From Undaria pinnatifida (taxonomy: Eukaryota; Sar; Phaeophyceae; Laminariales; Alariaceae): a stretch of DNA of 64,000 nt. The position numbers were made by a program, and so were the translations under genes. The notes below the pieces were generated by a model, which saw only the letters and a list, made by a program, of their open reading frames with translations, made no database searches and was not told where the DNA came from. Below are positions 44,701-52,417 of the stretch, piece after piece. Each line of letters begins with the position of its first letter. The first letter of the stretch is position 1. Location: assembly GCA_012845835.1 (NCBI GenBank), contig JABAKD010000011.1:13602214-13666213 (forward strand). Direction: 5' to 3'.

Positions 44701-47079
44701 GGCACACGATAGCCGCAATCAAGGCGCGTGGTGTCGCTCTCTGCGTTGAGGCTCCTCTCCGCGTCCGTGCGTTCGACTCCGCCAGCTGCGAGAAGTTCAC
44801 CACAGCTTGCAGCAAGCGCTGAACCCTTGGTCACGGACGCAGAGGGCAGCAACAGACGGTTCATCACCGGCCTGCTGCATATCTCTGATGTTACGCCTGC
44901 GCGTCGTGCTCAGGGTACTACCCTCTCAATCCTCCGTGCGTTCGTATTAGTAGCTTGTGTTGTGTCGTGACAACAGCGTGGTGCTTCAAACTGGTCCTGC
45001 TTAGGGCGCTATAGACCCTTGCAGAGGCGTTCTGCCTCGGACAAATGCTCGGTGTGTTGTAGGCCAATGAAACAGAGAGACAAAATTTACCGTAACTTTT
45101 GATCAAAACCTACCTTCGACAAAGTACATTTTTGCCTTTTTTTCAAAAATTTACCGCAAATATTGCCTTCGGGACAATTTTTGAAGAAGTAAATTTCTAA
45201 AAACGTACTTTCGCAAACACTCTATTATCGTGATAAAAATAAAAACGAAGGCACGTACCGTACGTCGTAGTGGGGAGGGGAGGAGAAGGGGGAAGAAGGG
45301 CCCGCAATGTGACTCCGGATCTGAGCTACTACTGGGAGGGAGCGCGCGAGAGCAACGCGAGGAAAATAAAAGGGATGGGGGAAAAAAAAGAAGCATAATA
45401 CAAGGTCGTGTCCCTTGGGTTCTGTTTCGTACTCGTGTGCAAAGTGCACAAGAGCAGTTGTGAACCTCGTTTTCACCGAAAGTGGTCTAAACAAAATAAT
45501 GATTTTCTTTCGTACACGAATCAAATGCCGTTTTGTGTTCAGTTTCGTAGTAGGCTGCGGGGCATTTGGCGGGGGCTTGAAGGCTGGGTCCGGCGAAAAC
45601 ACCTATAGACTAGAGTGGTAATAACATCACCGCCTGGTCATCGGGTGTCACCCTTGCTATTTGCTACCGGGTACACTCACCCACACGTAACGCTCACACG
45701 GCGACGAGCTGCTTGTGCCGCAGAGAGGCGAAAGCTGTGAGCATCACGAGCAGAGAGATCGCGTTTGACTCTCGCATGCGTTGAAGTACGGCAGTACAGC
45801 AGCAGTAGACTAATACTCTACTATAATAAAACTGGAACATAAAAATATTGATAATATCAGCATTTTTTCACCACTGACAGCCAAGTCACGGACAAGCCCC
45901 TATGATAGAGTGCTGTATAAACATCTGCATGCGAGACCTCCCGGGCAGCGGGTGGAGAGGGTGGCGGGGAGAGGGGGCAAGGCTATCCTGCCATCGAAAG
46001 CTGCAGACCCCCAAAACCATTGCAGTGTACTTCGAAGTATCATCGACAACGAGTTGAATGCCGAGAACTGCAACAACAACGACACCAGAGGCAATCACGT
46101 AGCCGATGCAGGCACTGCTGCTCATGAGTGAGGGGGGCCAACAAGCAATTCCCGGTGGACCCAAGACCCGCAACAGCTGAGCGCTTACCTCTTGAGAGAC
46201 GGGTGCGATACGGTGCTAAGCGCCCTGCTGCCAGCGCCAGCGTTTGTTTCCCCCCCGGCGGTCTGGTCACTGCTCGTCGCAGGTGGCTTCTTTGGCTTCC
46301 TGGGAGTTTGAGGTCGCCTTCGCCCGTAGATGCACGACGCCTGCTTCTTGCGCACGCAGAGACTGCATTGGCAGGGTGGTGTGCACGCCGGCCGGCATCA
46401 TGCCAGCATTCGTTGGGGAGGGGGAAGGTATCACGGCAGGAGGAAAGCACGCGGCGCAAATAGGCAAATACCCAGCTGGGTTGTGTATTCATGCAGTACA
46501 TACAGCAGTGCGAGCGGACCTCTTTGGGAGAAGTGGTAGAATCGTGTGCCACACTTGTCATGTCGTAGGTGCAATGGCGGCGCACATTTTACGTGTTGTT
46601 GCTTTTGGCTTGCGCAGCTGCTATACCCCTAGAGAAACCAAAGGTCCGCATGGTGGTGGTGGCCTGCTGGGAGGGCGGGGCATGGAATAGGTGCACGGCC
46701 TGCAAGCGCCAGAGGCAAAGCATTATCATCATGGCGTGATCGTGTCGGGCTCAGCATACCTGCAAGGGTTCACGCCATCGCCGTCACACTTCTTTTTCCT
46801 CTTGTTGCAGAAGTCGCAGCTCTTCCGGATAGATGTCAATTTCTCTGCTCCTCCTGCTGCTCCTGCCTTGCGGTCGGCGCCCATGCCTTTCTTAGTCCTC
46901 CTCACCCCCCCTCCCCCTGCCCCTCCCCCTTCTGTCTTGGGCACTGCTACTGCTCCTGCCCATCCTACCCCCAGCGCTGCCCCTCCTCCCCCTCCTCCTT
47001 CTGCTGCTGCTCCTGCTGCTGGGCCTGCCGAAAATAATAATGCAGACGCTGCTGCTTCTTGTTGAAAATGGTTCGCCAT
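19183..47079 (-). CDS. Fungal-type Zn2Cys6 transcription regulator, 921 aa, 12 exons
   Basis: Exons (minus strand): 47079-46760, 46362-46189, 30156-30049, 29255-29039, 28510-28437, 28162-28117, 27825-27748, 26958-26848, 26460-26012, 21457-21344, 20770-20600, 20086-19183. All phases agree and sum to 2766 nt. Residues 88-117 form a GAL4-type zinc cluster, C-x2-C-x6-C-x7-C-x2-C-x7-C, split by intron 1 after the fourth Cys. A basic Pro-rich linker follows, then a conserved-looking middle region (ATGLVG...FFSCMGFLPL, MFWCAVALGGL, AWALMAYLYGFCGD), a Ser/Asn-rich stretch (about 430-480), a second helical block (LISALAAMDEHALFEEL) and a Pro/Ser tail with a pentapeptide-like array. The family binds CGG-type half-sites in the nucleus. 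Its targets here are unknown. The gene spans 27.9 kb and intron 2 is about 16.0 kb. The start ATG is the first in the exon, and the upstream frame stays open for some codons. Confidence 0.9.
20200..20560. repeat. TTCGATATATCGAA-type satellite in regulator intron 11
   Basis: Degenerate, partly palindromic TCGATAT units fill most of the 513-bp intron. They enclose the duplicated exon-11 end at 20405-20460. Confidence 0.8.
20405..20460 (-). pseudogene. Duplicate of the 3' end of regulator exon 11 inside intron 11
   Basis: The minus strand reads ggcatgggtgagtgttgcaa and then acacgtctactgc (GMGECCKHVYC). It matches the end of exon 11 (GIGECCKHVYC) and the later intron motif atagtgttggatatcg. The stretch containing the functional donor gcag|gtgtgt is missing from the copy. 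Confidence 0.8.
20600..20770 (-). CDS. Regulator exon 11
   Basis: Acceptor gtaacag, donor gtgtgt, phase 2. It reads LHISHLLISALAAMDEHALF, then EELRAVYNPM and EWQGIGECCKHVYC. Its 3' end is duplicated within the following intron. Confidence 0.9.
20831..20921. repeat. Poly-G tracts in regulator intron 10
   Basis: Two G runs separated by a short spacer. They are likely to form quadruplexes and are prone to assembly length error. Confidence 0.85.
21344..21457 (-). CDS. Regulator exon 10
   Basis: Acceptor gaacag, donor gtgagg. It reads TSVVLKAAQRDLPGAVERIS, then RCVEVLARFPGLIRFPM. The split Gly joins LHISHLL in exon 11. Confidence 0.9.
22375..22460. repeat. CAGTCCTATCTAT minisatellite
   Basis: Six or so units of about 13 bp in regulator intron 9. 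Confidence 0.8.
22678..22925 (-). repeat. Dispersed repeat with retained frame QETARR...YLEDNSKP (copy 1)
   Basis: The minus strand reads HDTRQARPMPTPAGSGESS, then VQETARRDVDLSSSYLEDNS. The same frame recurs at 24030-24290 (-, shifted partway) and 53205-53470 (+). It lies in regulator intron 9. The family is unknown to me. Confidence 0.65.
23219..23507 (-). mobile_element. tRNA-headed SINE (copy 1)
   Basis: On the minus strand it starts ccggtcgccccggtgtcata, has a B-box-like gagttcgaatctcc about 65 bp in, and shares about 280 bp with 47493-47795 up to cagaagctggaaagtag. It sits between two similar segments of about 220 bp (22985-23200 and 23520-23740). Confidence 0.8.
24030..24290 (-). repeat. 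QETARR/YLEDNSKP-frame repeat (copy 2, frame-shifted)
   Basis: The frame RHDARTAKATP continues after a shift as TACRKVDLSSCYFEGGSKPG and LNR. It is clearly homologous to 22678-22925. Confidence 0.6.
25638..26011. other. Intron 9 segment with a 130-aa unassigned frame
   Basis: A minus-strand frame continues from exon 9 past its donor to 25638. It is hydrophobic and contains FVEVALFCFFDIVF and FARTRSLLGKVLEIRVG. I do not recognise it. Since the exon donor at 26012 is strong and the phase links to exon 10, I treat this as intron. Confidence 0.4.
26012..26460 (-). CDS. Regulator exon 9: includes Ser/Asn-rich stretch
   Basis: Acceptor ccccag, donor gtaaga, end phase 2. It reads MDQAATGGNICRFVMQSYQR, then FCDAFDQPAQ, a Ser/Asn/Thr-rich low-complexity stretch, a Gly run and MPEYERLEETVDG. 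Confidence 0.9.
26575..26775. repeat. Pentanucleotide satellite (CAAGG, AATCC, CATCC) in regulator intron 8
   Basis: Successive blocks of GGCAA, CAATC and CCATC pentamers. It gives long repeat frames on both strands that are not coding. Confidence 0.9.
26848..26958 (-). CDS. Regulator exon 8
   Basis: Acceptor gagcag, donor gtacct. It reads EFVELVRHANGLCLFYGESA, then SAGDVESYLSQRKPHPQ. Phase 0 on both sides. Confidence 0.86.
27075..27370. repeat. ACAGCTATCGATATA satellite in regulator intron 7
   Basis: Degenerate units of about 24 bp around ACAGCTATCGAT(A)TA. The palindromic ATCGAT core recalls the intron-11 satellite. Confidence 0.8.
27462..27518 (-). repeat. GGGGTATTC short dispersed repeat (copy 3)
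   Basis: The reverse strand reads ctgggatattcttccactgc and then gagcctgtgctatgaccac, the conserved core. Confidence 0.6.
27748..27825 (-). CDS. Regulator exon 7
   Basis: Acceptor cctgcag, donor gtgagt. It reads ENFHKCQKKADVALSESGAE, then GSAVQA. Phase 0 on both sides. Confidence 0.87.
28117..28162 (-). CDS. Regulator exon 6 (46-nt short exon)
   Basis: Acceptor acaacag, donor gtgggt. It reads AWALMAYLYGFCGDS. It is too short to show as an open frame. It was found by phase and by its fit between VADVAR and ENFHKC. Confidence 0.85.
28437..28510 (-). CDS. Regulator exon 5
   Basis: Acceptor tgtcag, donor gtaaaa. It reads VAGYIRLAENAMAGCLGAAV, then ADVA. It continues the helical region begun by CAVALGGL. 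Confidence 0.87.
29039..29255 (-). CDS. Regulator exon 4
   Basis: Acceptor ccgccag, donor gtgagc. It reads STIRSAMVNLLISSQMSGPP, then DPATCMFWCAVALGGLTQGR. An internal ag at 29213 is an alternative acceptor but would break the phase with exon 3. Confidence 0.87.
29320..29578. repeat. GGTACGGTACTGTGT minisatellite in regulator intron 3
   Basis: Degenerate gtgcggtactgtgtggtacg units. A second block lies at 29935-30045, so the (TAC)n tract sits between two halves. Confidence 0.85.
29580..29742. repeat. (CTA/CCA)n microsatellite in regulator intron 3
   Basis: Long ACTACTACT run with ACC interruptions. The poly-Thr, poly-Tyr, poly-Leu and poly-Val frames are artefacts. Confidence 0.95.
30049..30156 (-). 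CDS. Regulator exon 3: ATGLVG / FFSCMGFLPL block
   Basis: Acceptor gacgcag, donor gtaatg. It reads CRMSASLATGLVGTLENSLL, then NDFFSCMGFLPLTCQ. A second open frame exists, but only this frame, in phase 2, links to both neighbours. Confidence 0.87.
30433..30752. repeat. AGTCGGCAAGTCGGCTGG foldback element (copy 2)
   Basis: Homologous to 13688-14060 along its length. Here the central inverted pair is nearly perfect: cagtcgg... is replaced by gtcggcaagtcggctgg / ccagccgacttgccg. It lies in the 16-kb intron 2 of the regulator. Confidence 0.75.
31603..31745 (+). repeat. CEIEDFVE-frame dispersed repeat (copy 3)
   Basis: Reads cactccagctgtgagatcga, then gatttcgtcgaaactcatct and gtgtcctcattaaggatata. 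Confidence 0.75.
32595..32682. repeat. TTAACCCCTTT foldback MITE, cleanest copy (88 bp)
   Basis: Ends TTAACCCCTTTAGA and CAAGGGGTTA are inverted repeats. The inner part reads ccctatactaacttcaag and gtccccaaaaaggggtt. Confidence 0.75.
33504..33674 (+). mobile_element. A-tailed SINE-like retroposon (copy 4)
   Basis: Near full length (gggacagctcacgctatcgc to tccgccggaggatgaac and A11), diverged from the copy at 15862. No clear target-site duplication. Confidence 0.85.
34028..34130 (+). repeat. CEIEDFVE-frame dispersed repeat (copy 4, partial)
   Basis: Contains agctgtgagatcgaacattt and ctccgatcgcgcgtgtcg. A small internal duplication lies in the fcgtcgaa region. Confidence 0.65.
34246..34500 (+). 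repeat. 255-bp repeat, copy 1
   Basis: Nearly identical to 38515-38768. It starts in a TG run, then ttcttcacattaaaccgttc, and ends in an AAACAA tract. In both places it follows a CEIEDFVE-frame repeat. Confidence 0.85.
34688..34748 (+). repeat. GGGGTATTC short dispersed repeat (copy 4)
   Basis: ggggtattccttcactccag and then tgtcctgtgaccacggacat. Confidence 0.7.
37590..37985. repeat. Tandem duplication of about 400 bp, left unit
   Basis: Shares ordered blocks with 38000-38355: accaggta..., tctttttgc, actgcc(g)ttcagaacgtgac, cacagcaca, gggcaat, gggcctcttctt, and a GC-rich end gcgagcgtagcgggcggcg / gccgcccgcggagcggag. Confidence 0.75.
38000..38355. repeat. Tandem duplication of about 400 bp, right unit
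   Basis: Second unit of the preceding pair, ending in the same GC-rich foldback (cgagcgtagcgggcggctga and then cgccgcccgcggagcgga). Confidence 0.75.
38420..38912 (+). repeat. CEIEDFVE-frame repeat interrupted by a nested 340-bp insertion
   Basis: The repeat begins at 38420 (cttcagctgtgagatcga), breaks at the TG run near 38515, and resumes at about 38856 (tataccctcgtcaaggatac and then gtcggtgactcccc). The insert 38515-38855 contains the 255-bp repeat and an A-rich AAACAA/AATAA tail. Confidence 0.7.
39556..39795 (+). repeat. CEIEDFVE-frame dispersed repeat (copy 6, longest)
   Basis: ataaaaataaaaatacactc to gagggggacaaaatctga. It shows the longest conserved extent of the family, about 240 bp. 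Confidence 0.8.
40376..40612 (-). repeat. CEIEDFVE-frame dispersed repeat (copy 7, inverted)
   Basis: Reverse-strand copy from cacctgtgagatcgaagatt to ctgcgcagaaactataaaac and gagggggacaaaatctga. With 39556 it forms a large inverted pair about 580 bp apart. Confidence 0.8.
40660..41120. repeat. GTTAGTCGT degenerate satellite
   Basis: Loose repetition of gttagtcgt, gtgaatcgt and gttagccgt over about 450 bp of regulator intron 2. Confidence 0.75.
41427..41857 (+). mobile_element. TRIM-type miniature LTR element 1
   Basis: Direct terminal repeats 41427-41512 and 41779-41857 start TGTGGTG and end CTCACA (TG...CA). The 5' repeat is followed after one base by a primer-site-like TGGCGTCGCAGACAG. 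The 3' repeat is preceded by the purine tract gtgggggagaa. The flanking TTTT is a possible 4-bp duplication. The internal part (about 266 bp) has no coding frame and holds a tRNA T-arm-like ggttcgattctcaccg. Confidence 0.85.
42745..43365. repeat. Satellite of about 155-bp units with GGGTTAGGG stretches
   Basis: Four or so units share gccgatctcgagcgctgt, gaacgactac, cacgactacggggacac, atccccgggtttcaggcctt and gttggggttaggg. The GGTTAGGG parts are telomere-like but internal to the units. Confidence 0.8.
43604..43707 (-). mobile_element. A-tailed SINE-like retroposon, 5'-truncated (copy 5)
   Basis: T run, then atcctccggcggatggggaa, and the family sequence up to tcgatttaactcagttgct, where it stops. 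Confidence 0.8.
43868..43955 (+). repeat. tRNA-like sequence related to the SINE head
   Basis: ggtcgccccggtggtctatt and, about 55 bp on, ttggtccgattcccaccg resemble A- and B-box spacing. It shares ggtcgccccggtgg with the SINE at 47493. The cloverleaf is imperfect, so I do not call a tRNA gene. Confidence 0.5.
44060..45222. mobile_element. 1163-bp terminal-inverted-repeat element with TA duplication
   Basis: The ends GAGTGTTTGCGAAAATACG and its inverted counterpart GAGTGTTTGCGAAAGTACG match over about 36 bp. TA dinucleotides flank it at 44058-44059 and 45223-45224, as in Tc1/mariner-type insertion. No transposase frame is recognisable, so it is probably non-autonomous. It contains a perfect hairpin at 44565-44604. 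Confidence 0.85.
44565..44604. repeat. Perfect 17-bp inverted repeat, 6-nt loop
   Basis: ggtttagggcagaggag, loop tttccg, ctcctctgccctaaacc, all 17 pairs matching. It lies in the middle of the inverted-repeat element. Confidence 0.95.
46189..46362 (-). CDS. Regulator exon 2: last two zinc-cluster Cys and basic linker
   Basis: Acceptor aatgcag. It reads (S)LCVRKKQASCIYGRRRPQ and then RKPKKPP. It completes the cluster with canonical spacing (C4-x2-C5-x7-C6). Donor gtaagc. It joins exon 3 across about 16 kb to give SLKRCRMSASLATGLVG. Confidence 0.88.
46760..47079 (-). CDS. Regulator exon 1: start and first four Cys of the zinc cluster
   Basis: Reads MANHFQQEAA, a Gly/Ala-rich stretch, RRTKKGMGADRK, then SIRKSCDFCNKRKKKCDG up to NPC. 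Donor gtatgc, phase 2. The in-frame Met at residue 66 is an alternative start. Confidence 0.9.
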
Positions 47080-47492
47080 ACTGCGATAGCACTCAGGACC
47101 TCCTCCCCCCGGGGTTCGTGGCTTGCTAGTGGAGATGGTAGATGTTGGTGCGTAGGTGGTGGTCTCTGCGGTACCCGGCGGGGCGACGATCGGCGGAGAA
47201 CCCGCCTCTTTAGTATTTTCGTTCTGCGTTTTTGGGTTTTTTGTGTGCTGTGTGATAGCAGTGACATGTTGCGATGAACCAGCCCCGGCGTTTTGCGAGC
47301 CACAAGAAGATAGGAGGTGGGTCGGCTTCTATGCATTTTTTGAAAAATTCTTCGAAGTTTCCTACGGGAGACATGGAAAATTTCACGAGAAGATCAATCG
47401 AAATAACAAAATCGCTTTTGTTTGCTGTTTGTTTTTTCACTTTTCAACTGCTGCTGCTAATAGCAGCTATAACTTGTACTCCGTATATATAT
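47080..47492. other. Upstream flank of the zinc-cluster gene
   Basis: Candidate promoter side. A C-rich block at 47103-47112 lies just upstream. I see no convincing TATA or initiator motif and no conserved open frame. Confidence 0.35.
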
Positions 47493-47795
47493 CTGGTCGC
47501 CCCGGTGGCGTATCAGATTATCCTCGAGCCTGGTATAGGTAGGTCAGTTTCGTGAGTTCGAATCCCCCCGAGTGCATACTCGTTGTTGTATAAATTCGTG
47601 GGGACTTTGTATTGCGCACAAATTGACTTTGCGGAAAGCGCGAGAAGAGCGTGAGTTAGCAACACTCGATCGATGAAAAATCTACGAGCAGTGGGATTGC
47701 TGAACCCTATGTGCGGTAAAATTTGAAGGCAAGAACCGGGGGGGAGAAGGGATGACACCTGTGACCACGGCTTGTCCAGAAGCTGGAAAGTAGAA
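47493..47795 (+). mobile_element. tRNA-headed SINE (copy 2)
   Basis: tggtcgccccggtggcgtat, then gagttcgaatccccccgag (B-box type), then a body shared with 23219-23507 as far as ccagaagctggaaagtag. An AAATA microsatellite follows at 47808-47840. Confidence 0.82.
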
Positions 47796-49132
47796 GTGTG
47801 CGAAAAAGAAATAAATAAATAAATAAAATAAAATAAAATAACTGCTGCTGCTGCTGCTGCTGTTGTTTCAACTGAACGAACAAAAAAGCAAATTATTTTT
47901 CAAAGATTTGATTTTTTGCCGATTTTCATGGTGGTGGTACTGCTGTTTGTTGTTGTAATAAGAATTGGACTCGGCTCACTCGGTCTGGTGAGTCTCACTC
48001 GCGAGACTGCTGTAGTATATGCTCGCTAGCTGTCCAAACTCGTTCCATACAATATCTGCCGGTTCTTCCATCTGACGAAATAAATGAATGCTTGTTCTGG
48101 CTTCGAGAACTGGTCAAGACATACTCGTATATAATATGATTGATGGATCATGTGTAATTGAGCATCCTTTCTTTATCCTTCTTCACTGCTGTTGTCCGCC
48201 TACCAATCCGTCACATACTGACTGCTTTCGCCTGATACTCGCTTACATCAGTCTCACCCGACCCCGGTGGCTTGCCATATCGTGCATCGACTCGAGACGG
48301 CTCCAAGCGACACCCAGCGAGCTCCTGTGACATGAAAGGGCAACCACGACAAACCCCGGAAAATCTGCTCTCAAAACTTACCGACCTTACAACTACTTAC
48401 TTGCTTGCAATCAGTTCTGTACCACGACTTTCTATCATATTCTTCTCAACTTCTTGCCGAAATCTGAGTAGTATACCCAGCGACGACCTTTCCACCTACC
48501 AAAAACCCGTGTTTATTTCGGCTACCCAGATAGATCCATATCCTACTCCAAGATCTACCCACCACTACGAGCGAAGGTCAACTCCAACCCCAGTATACTG
48601 TAGGTACTCGTATGTAAGTGTCTTAACCTCTTCCTTGCATATATTCCGAACCTGAATTCTTAATTTACGTTACGATCTTTGGACTTATCTTTATCAAATT
48701 ATCGATTGAATTGGTATGAATTCTTACCACATTGGCCCACCCTGATTTTAGTAGAAAATCAAACAGTTTGCTACTCAAAAGCAATTACCGCACGGTAAGA
48801 AGTCATCACAGTAATCCCACGCAATTGATTTGATGGCAACCATACGTGTGCATCACTGAGACGTTTAATGAACTCAACGCGACCCGAACAATAACTTGAA
48901 TGACCACTCAGAATGAAAATCGATCAAGACACAACCACAGAACAGTGTCGCTCTGAGCGCTAACGGAAGCACAAGGTATAATCCAAGCTTTGCCCTACTC
49001 ACCATGCCCCTCAAAGGAGCGTGGGTTGGCAAGCTCAGAATTTTCCTCGATACTCCATCATGGTCAATCGCTCAATGCGACAATGAAACCCAAATGCAAT
49101 CCCTCTCTTTTCCCAAAACAAAAGCCTCAACG

Positions 49133-49308
49133 AAACCTGGGGGCGTTGATGCAAGCGATTCCAAATCCCCAATGATTTTCCGAACGGCAGCCTCATCGAA
49201 ACCTGGGGGTGTTGATGCAAGCGATTCCATGTCCCCAATCCTTCCCCGAACGGCAGCCTCAACGAAATCGGAGGGCGTGGATGCAACCGTTGCAATACTA
49301 TCGTTACT
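49133..49308. repeat. 66-bp tandem repeat, in-frame (22 codons)
   Basis: Two full and one partial units, with a diverged partial unit before them. On the minus strand they read SLASTPPGFDEAAVRKIIGD repeated. Since 66 is a multiple of three all frames repeat, so this is only weak evidence of coding. Confidence 0.75.
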
Positions 49309-50796
49309 ATGCCTCCGGCCCACCCAGGATGCAACCCATCTTCGCGACCCAGGTAATAACTTCCTACAGGCCTACCCAAGCATATCATATACCCGTCCTT
49401 CTTCGAAATAAAACATGTATCTCTCAACATTTTTCTCCCAAAGGAAACACCGGATAACTGGTAATCTTCGCAATGACGGCGCTGCGCCCATGCCTGTCTA
49501 CCATTTATTTTTCTTACTTGCCATGCCCCTTAAAAAAAAACGCAACACCAAACAAAAAAGTTGGCGGCGTAGGGTGATCTGGTGTCCCCTTCCGACGAGG
49601 CGCTGGGGACGTGTCCGAGCCGTCGTCCTCCAGTATCCACCATGAATTAAGTTCAAGCTTCTTCACCCCTTTCGGCAAACGTGCCTTGCCGGGTTCTGAT
49701 GCTCTGGGGTAAGGACGTAACCTGTCAGGCAGCAAAACAGTGCTAGGCTCCCGATGTTCTGCACGCTGTGCGGCAAGGCGTTGGTGCGTTCGGGAACACC
49801 CGTTATCGGATCCTACGTGGGTGATGTTACAGCTTCGGCAAACCAAAAACGAAAGAGTATCTGACAATCTCACAGTGAGTTGTATTCGTCTCGGACTCCA
49901 AAACCCGGCAATCCATATACGATAATAATACATGAGCTGGTTCATTATTTCCCGCAACTGATGTGGAAAGTCGAACGATACTCTCCCCCCCAACTAAAAT
50001 GGCAGCGGGAAGGAAATCAACGGCATAACAAGGGGTGTTTTCCGCGCGCGTCGTCTCGCGGCTTTACGCAGTACTATACTTCGGCATATCCACAATTCTG
50101 ATTTAACTCTCACTGACATAACTGTCTACCAAAAGTATCGTTCGACTAATGCCCGCGGGTGACATTGGTGCACGAGCATCAATCGAAGCGTTGTAATAGT
50201 GGTGTGACGGTAACCGAAATCCTTATTCTACCATACTTCTTCGGCTAAACCTGACAAACGTGAATGATGGTGTCAGGAACCGGTGAGCTGCCAATTATCC
50301 AACAGGCGGTTCTGTGGATTGTGTAAGGTTATAGTTGGGACACAGAGTGCCTCCTGCAGGTCTGCCAATTGAGCAGGTCCTCGGAGAGTACTCAATTTAT
50401 TTTCCTTCGTGGAGACGTTGCTTTATTCGATTCCACCAGAGCCCCGAATGGCTTCTGAGATTGGAGGCACGTGCCTCCGATCTATTTCCTAACTTTCCCG
50501 AATATAAAACGCCAACCTTATCATACGAAAGCCATCCAAATGATCTCAAGTTCGAATAATTACAGGCCTTTCGAGGCCTTATCTTAACACTAGCCCACCC
50601 TGATGAGTCGCATATGCAGAAATATGGGAGATTCGGGGAAACTCCGGTTCTACGAACTAGACCATGGGTCGAAGATGCGGCTCCTCAAAACTCACTCCCA
50701 CACCTCTAACGGTCTGGCTATGGAGCCAGGAACACGCGAAGAAAAGCAGTTGGAAGAAACGCAGACCCTACAACAAGGCAAAAGTCACCCATCAAA

Positions 50797-50895
50797 AACC
50801 TGCCGCATGCCGCCGGTGTGGCAGGGGGAGCAGAAAAGGCTCTAGAACCTGCCGCATACCGCCGGTGTGGCGGGGGGGGCAGCAAAGGTTCTACG
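50797..50895. repeat. 49-bp tandem duplication
   Basis: aacctgccgcatgccgccgg and aacctgccgcataccgccgg head two adjoining units (50797-50845, 50846-50895). Because 49 is not a multiple of three, the frame differs between them. Confidence 0.8.
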
Positions 50896-51484
50896 GCAAA
50901 CCAACCACAGAAAAGGTACTATGGCGAGGCGAGCCCTTGTCGATATGGAGGGGAACACAGGCGCTAACACAAGGGAGAAGTCATGCGAAAAACCTCCCGC
51001 GGGCCATCGGCAAGGCGGGGGGTTAGACGAGGAAACGACAAATACCCAGGATGGAAGGTGGCAACACCTACAGCCCCGCTAGGGGGAGAAGTGTTTAGTC
51101 GAAAAAACAAAGTAGAACAAATGCAACACACAAAAGATAAAAGATGACACACGTACACAGACCCGTATATAGCCCTGTACCACGTGACGCGCGAACAGGA
51201 TACCCTGGTCGCCCCACGGCTCTGGGCTGAGGAGGGCGTCGGCAGGGCGAAATTGAACAATGACGAAAAGGCGACAGCCCTGCGCCTCAGATAGCGGAGT
51301 TTTACCCGAACCCTGACCTGGCACTGAGCAAGGGGCTTCGGCAAGACAGAAAGAAAATTAATGGAAGAACCGCCCCAAAACCCGACGAAGACCCTCAGGA
51401 CACTACGAACAACCCAAAGACAAAGACTCAAACCTCATAACCCCAAAATTGAAGAATTATCGAGGAGCGGTGGCGGCTTGGAAG

Positions 51485-52417
51485 TCAACTAGCCACGGCC
51501 GCGCCTCGAGATTCGTCTACGTTACGTTGGATTCCCCGAGGAAACGCACTGGCGACGTGAACTTGCAAGCACCAAGAGCCTCGTACGGCTCCCGTCGAAG
51601 TCCTGTAGCGCGCCGGGGGAAGAGGAAGTTTAATCGGTCCCGGGTCGTCCAGAAAGCGGACCAGGTATACCTTGTCCTCGGTAGTGCCCGCGCTGATTTT
51701 TCCAAGCCAACATAACCCATCGTCTCCCTTGTACCAAAAGTGGGCGCTCTTAGGGAGTACTGTGTCGTGGTAGCGACGGAGCCAATCGGCGCGGGGAACA
51801 CAGGCGTAGCCCGGCGCTAGGAAACGTTCCCCGTTTGTTGCGGGAGAGCTCACGCTGTGCCGCCCCGATCCGCATTCGGCGGTAGAGGCGGTTGGTTTGG
51901 CGGTGCTGGTCCGGGTTTCCGGCCCCAAAACGCAAGATGTGGGGGCGGGAGAGGTGGAGGTCTATTCCCCGCTCCCAGGAAGGTTCGGAGAGTCCTGCCC
52001 AATGCGCGTCTTGTACGGTACCGCGATGACGCCACCTCGCCCCCGTACCGACTGATAACCGGTGATCTGCTCCACCTCCAGCCGTTGGAGGGGAGTCGAA
52101 ACGTCGTCTTGAGTGACGTGGTACGGCGGGGACTTCTTGGAAAATTTGATGAGCATGTACTGCGTCAGCCCCGCCGGTAGGTATTTGGGCATGTCCCCGC
52201 TGTCGTGGGGGTTGGCGCAGGGTTTGCAGCGCTCGATGGCCACACGCCGACGAGCGTCCGAACCGGGCAGCTCGGAAGGGAGGTCCAAATAGAGGAGGTT
52301 GCTCCCGAGCGGCGAACCGTCCGGGGTCTCGGCGGCGGAGCAGGGACCGAAAGCCTCAAAAGGATTAGCCCTAACCCTATAGCCGTACGTAGCTAGGCCT
52401 CTCTTTGGACTGTTCAT
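51485..52417 (-). pseudogene. Decayed retroelement-like coding remnant (possible chromodomain region)
   Basis: Two overlapping minus-strand frames, 52417-51962 and 51928-51485, are separated by a shift. They read LQRLEVEQITGYQSVRGRGG with VIAVPYKT, then DWLRRYHDTVLPK, HFWYKGDDGLCWLGKISAG and VYLVRFLDDPGPIKLPLPPA. The order resembles the chromodomain-like C-terminal end of an LTR-element polyprotein. The family call is from memory of such repeats and unproven. I find no integrase or reverse transcriptase motif nearby. Confidence 0.5.

Larger units (their letters stand above)
47841..51484. other. Intergenic stretch with small tandem duplications
   Basis: No gene is supported. It holds a 66-bp repeat (49133-49308) and a 49-bp duplication (50797-50895). 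A short plus-strand frame at 49755 (MFCTLCGKALVRSG) is zinc-ribbon-like, but with only one Cys pair I leave it uncalled. Confidence 0.5.

Noticed and set aside
46690..46720. Alternative exon 2 for the zinc cluster (PCTYSMPRPP on the minus strand after a 60-nt intron)
   Set aside because: It would give a 15-residue gap between Cys5 and Cys6. The exon at 46362-46189 gives canonical spacing and links in phase to exon 3.
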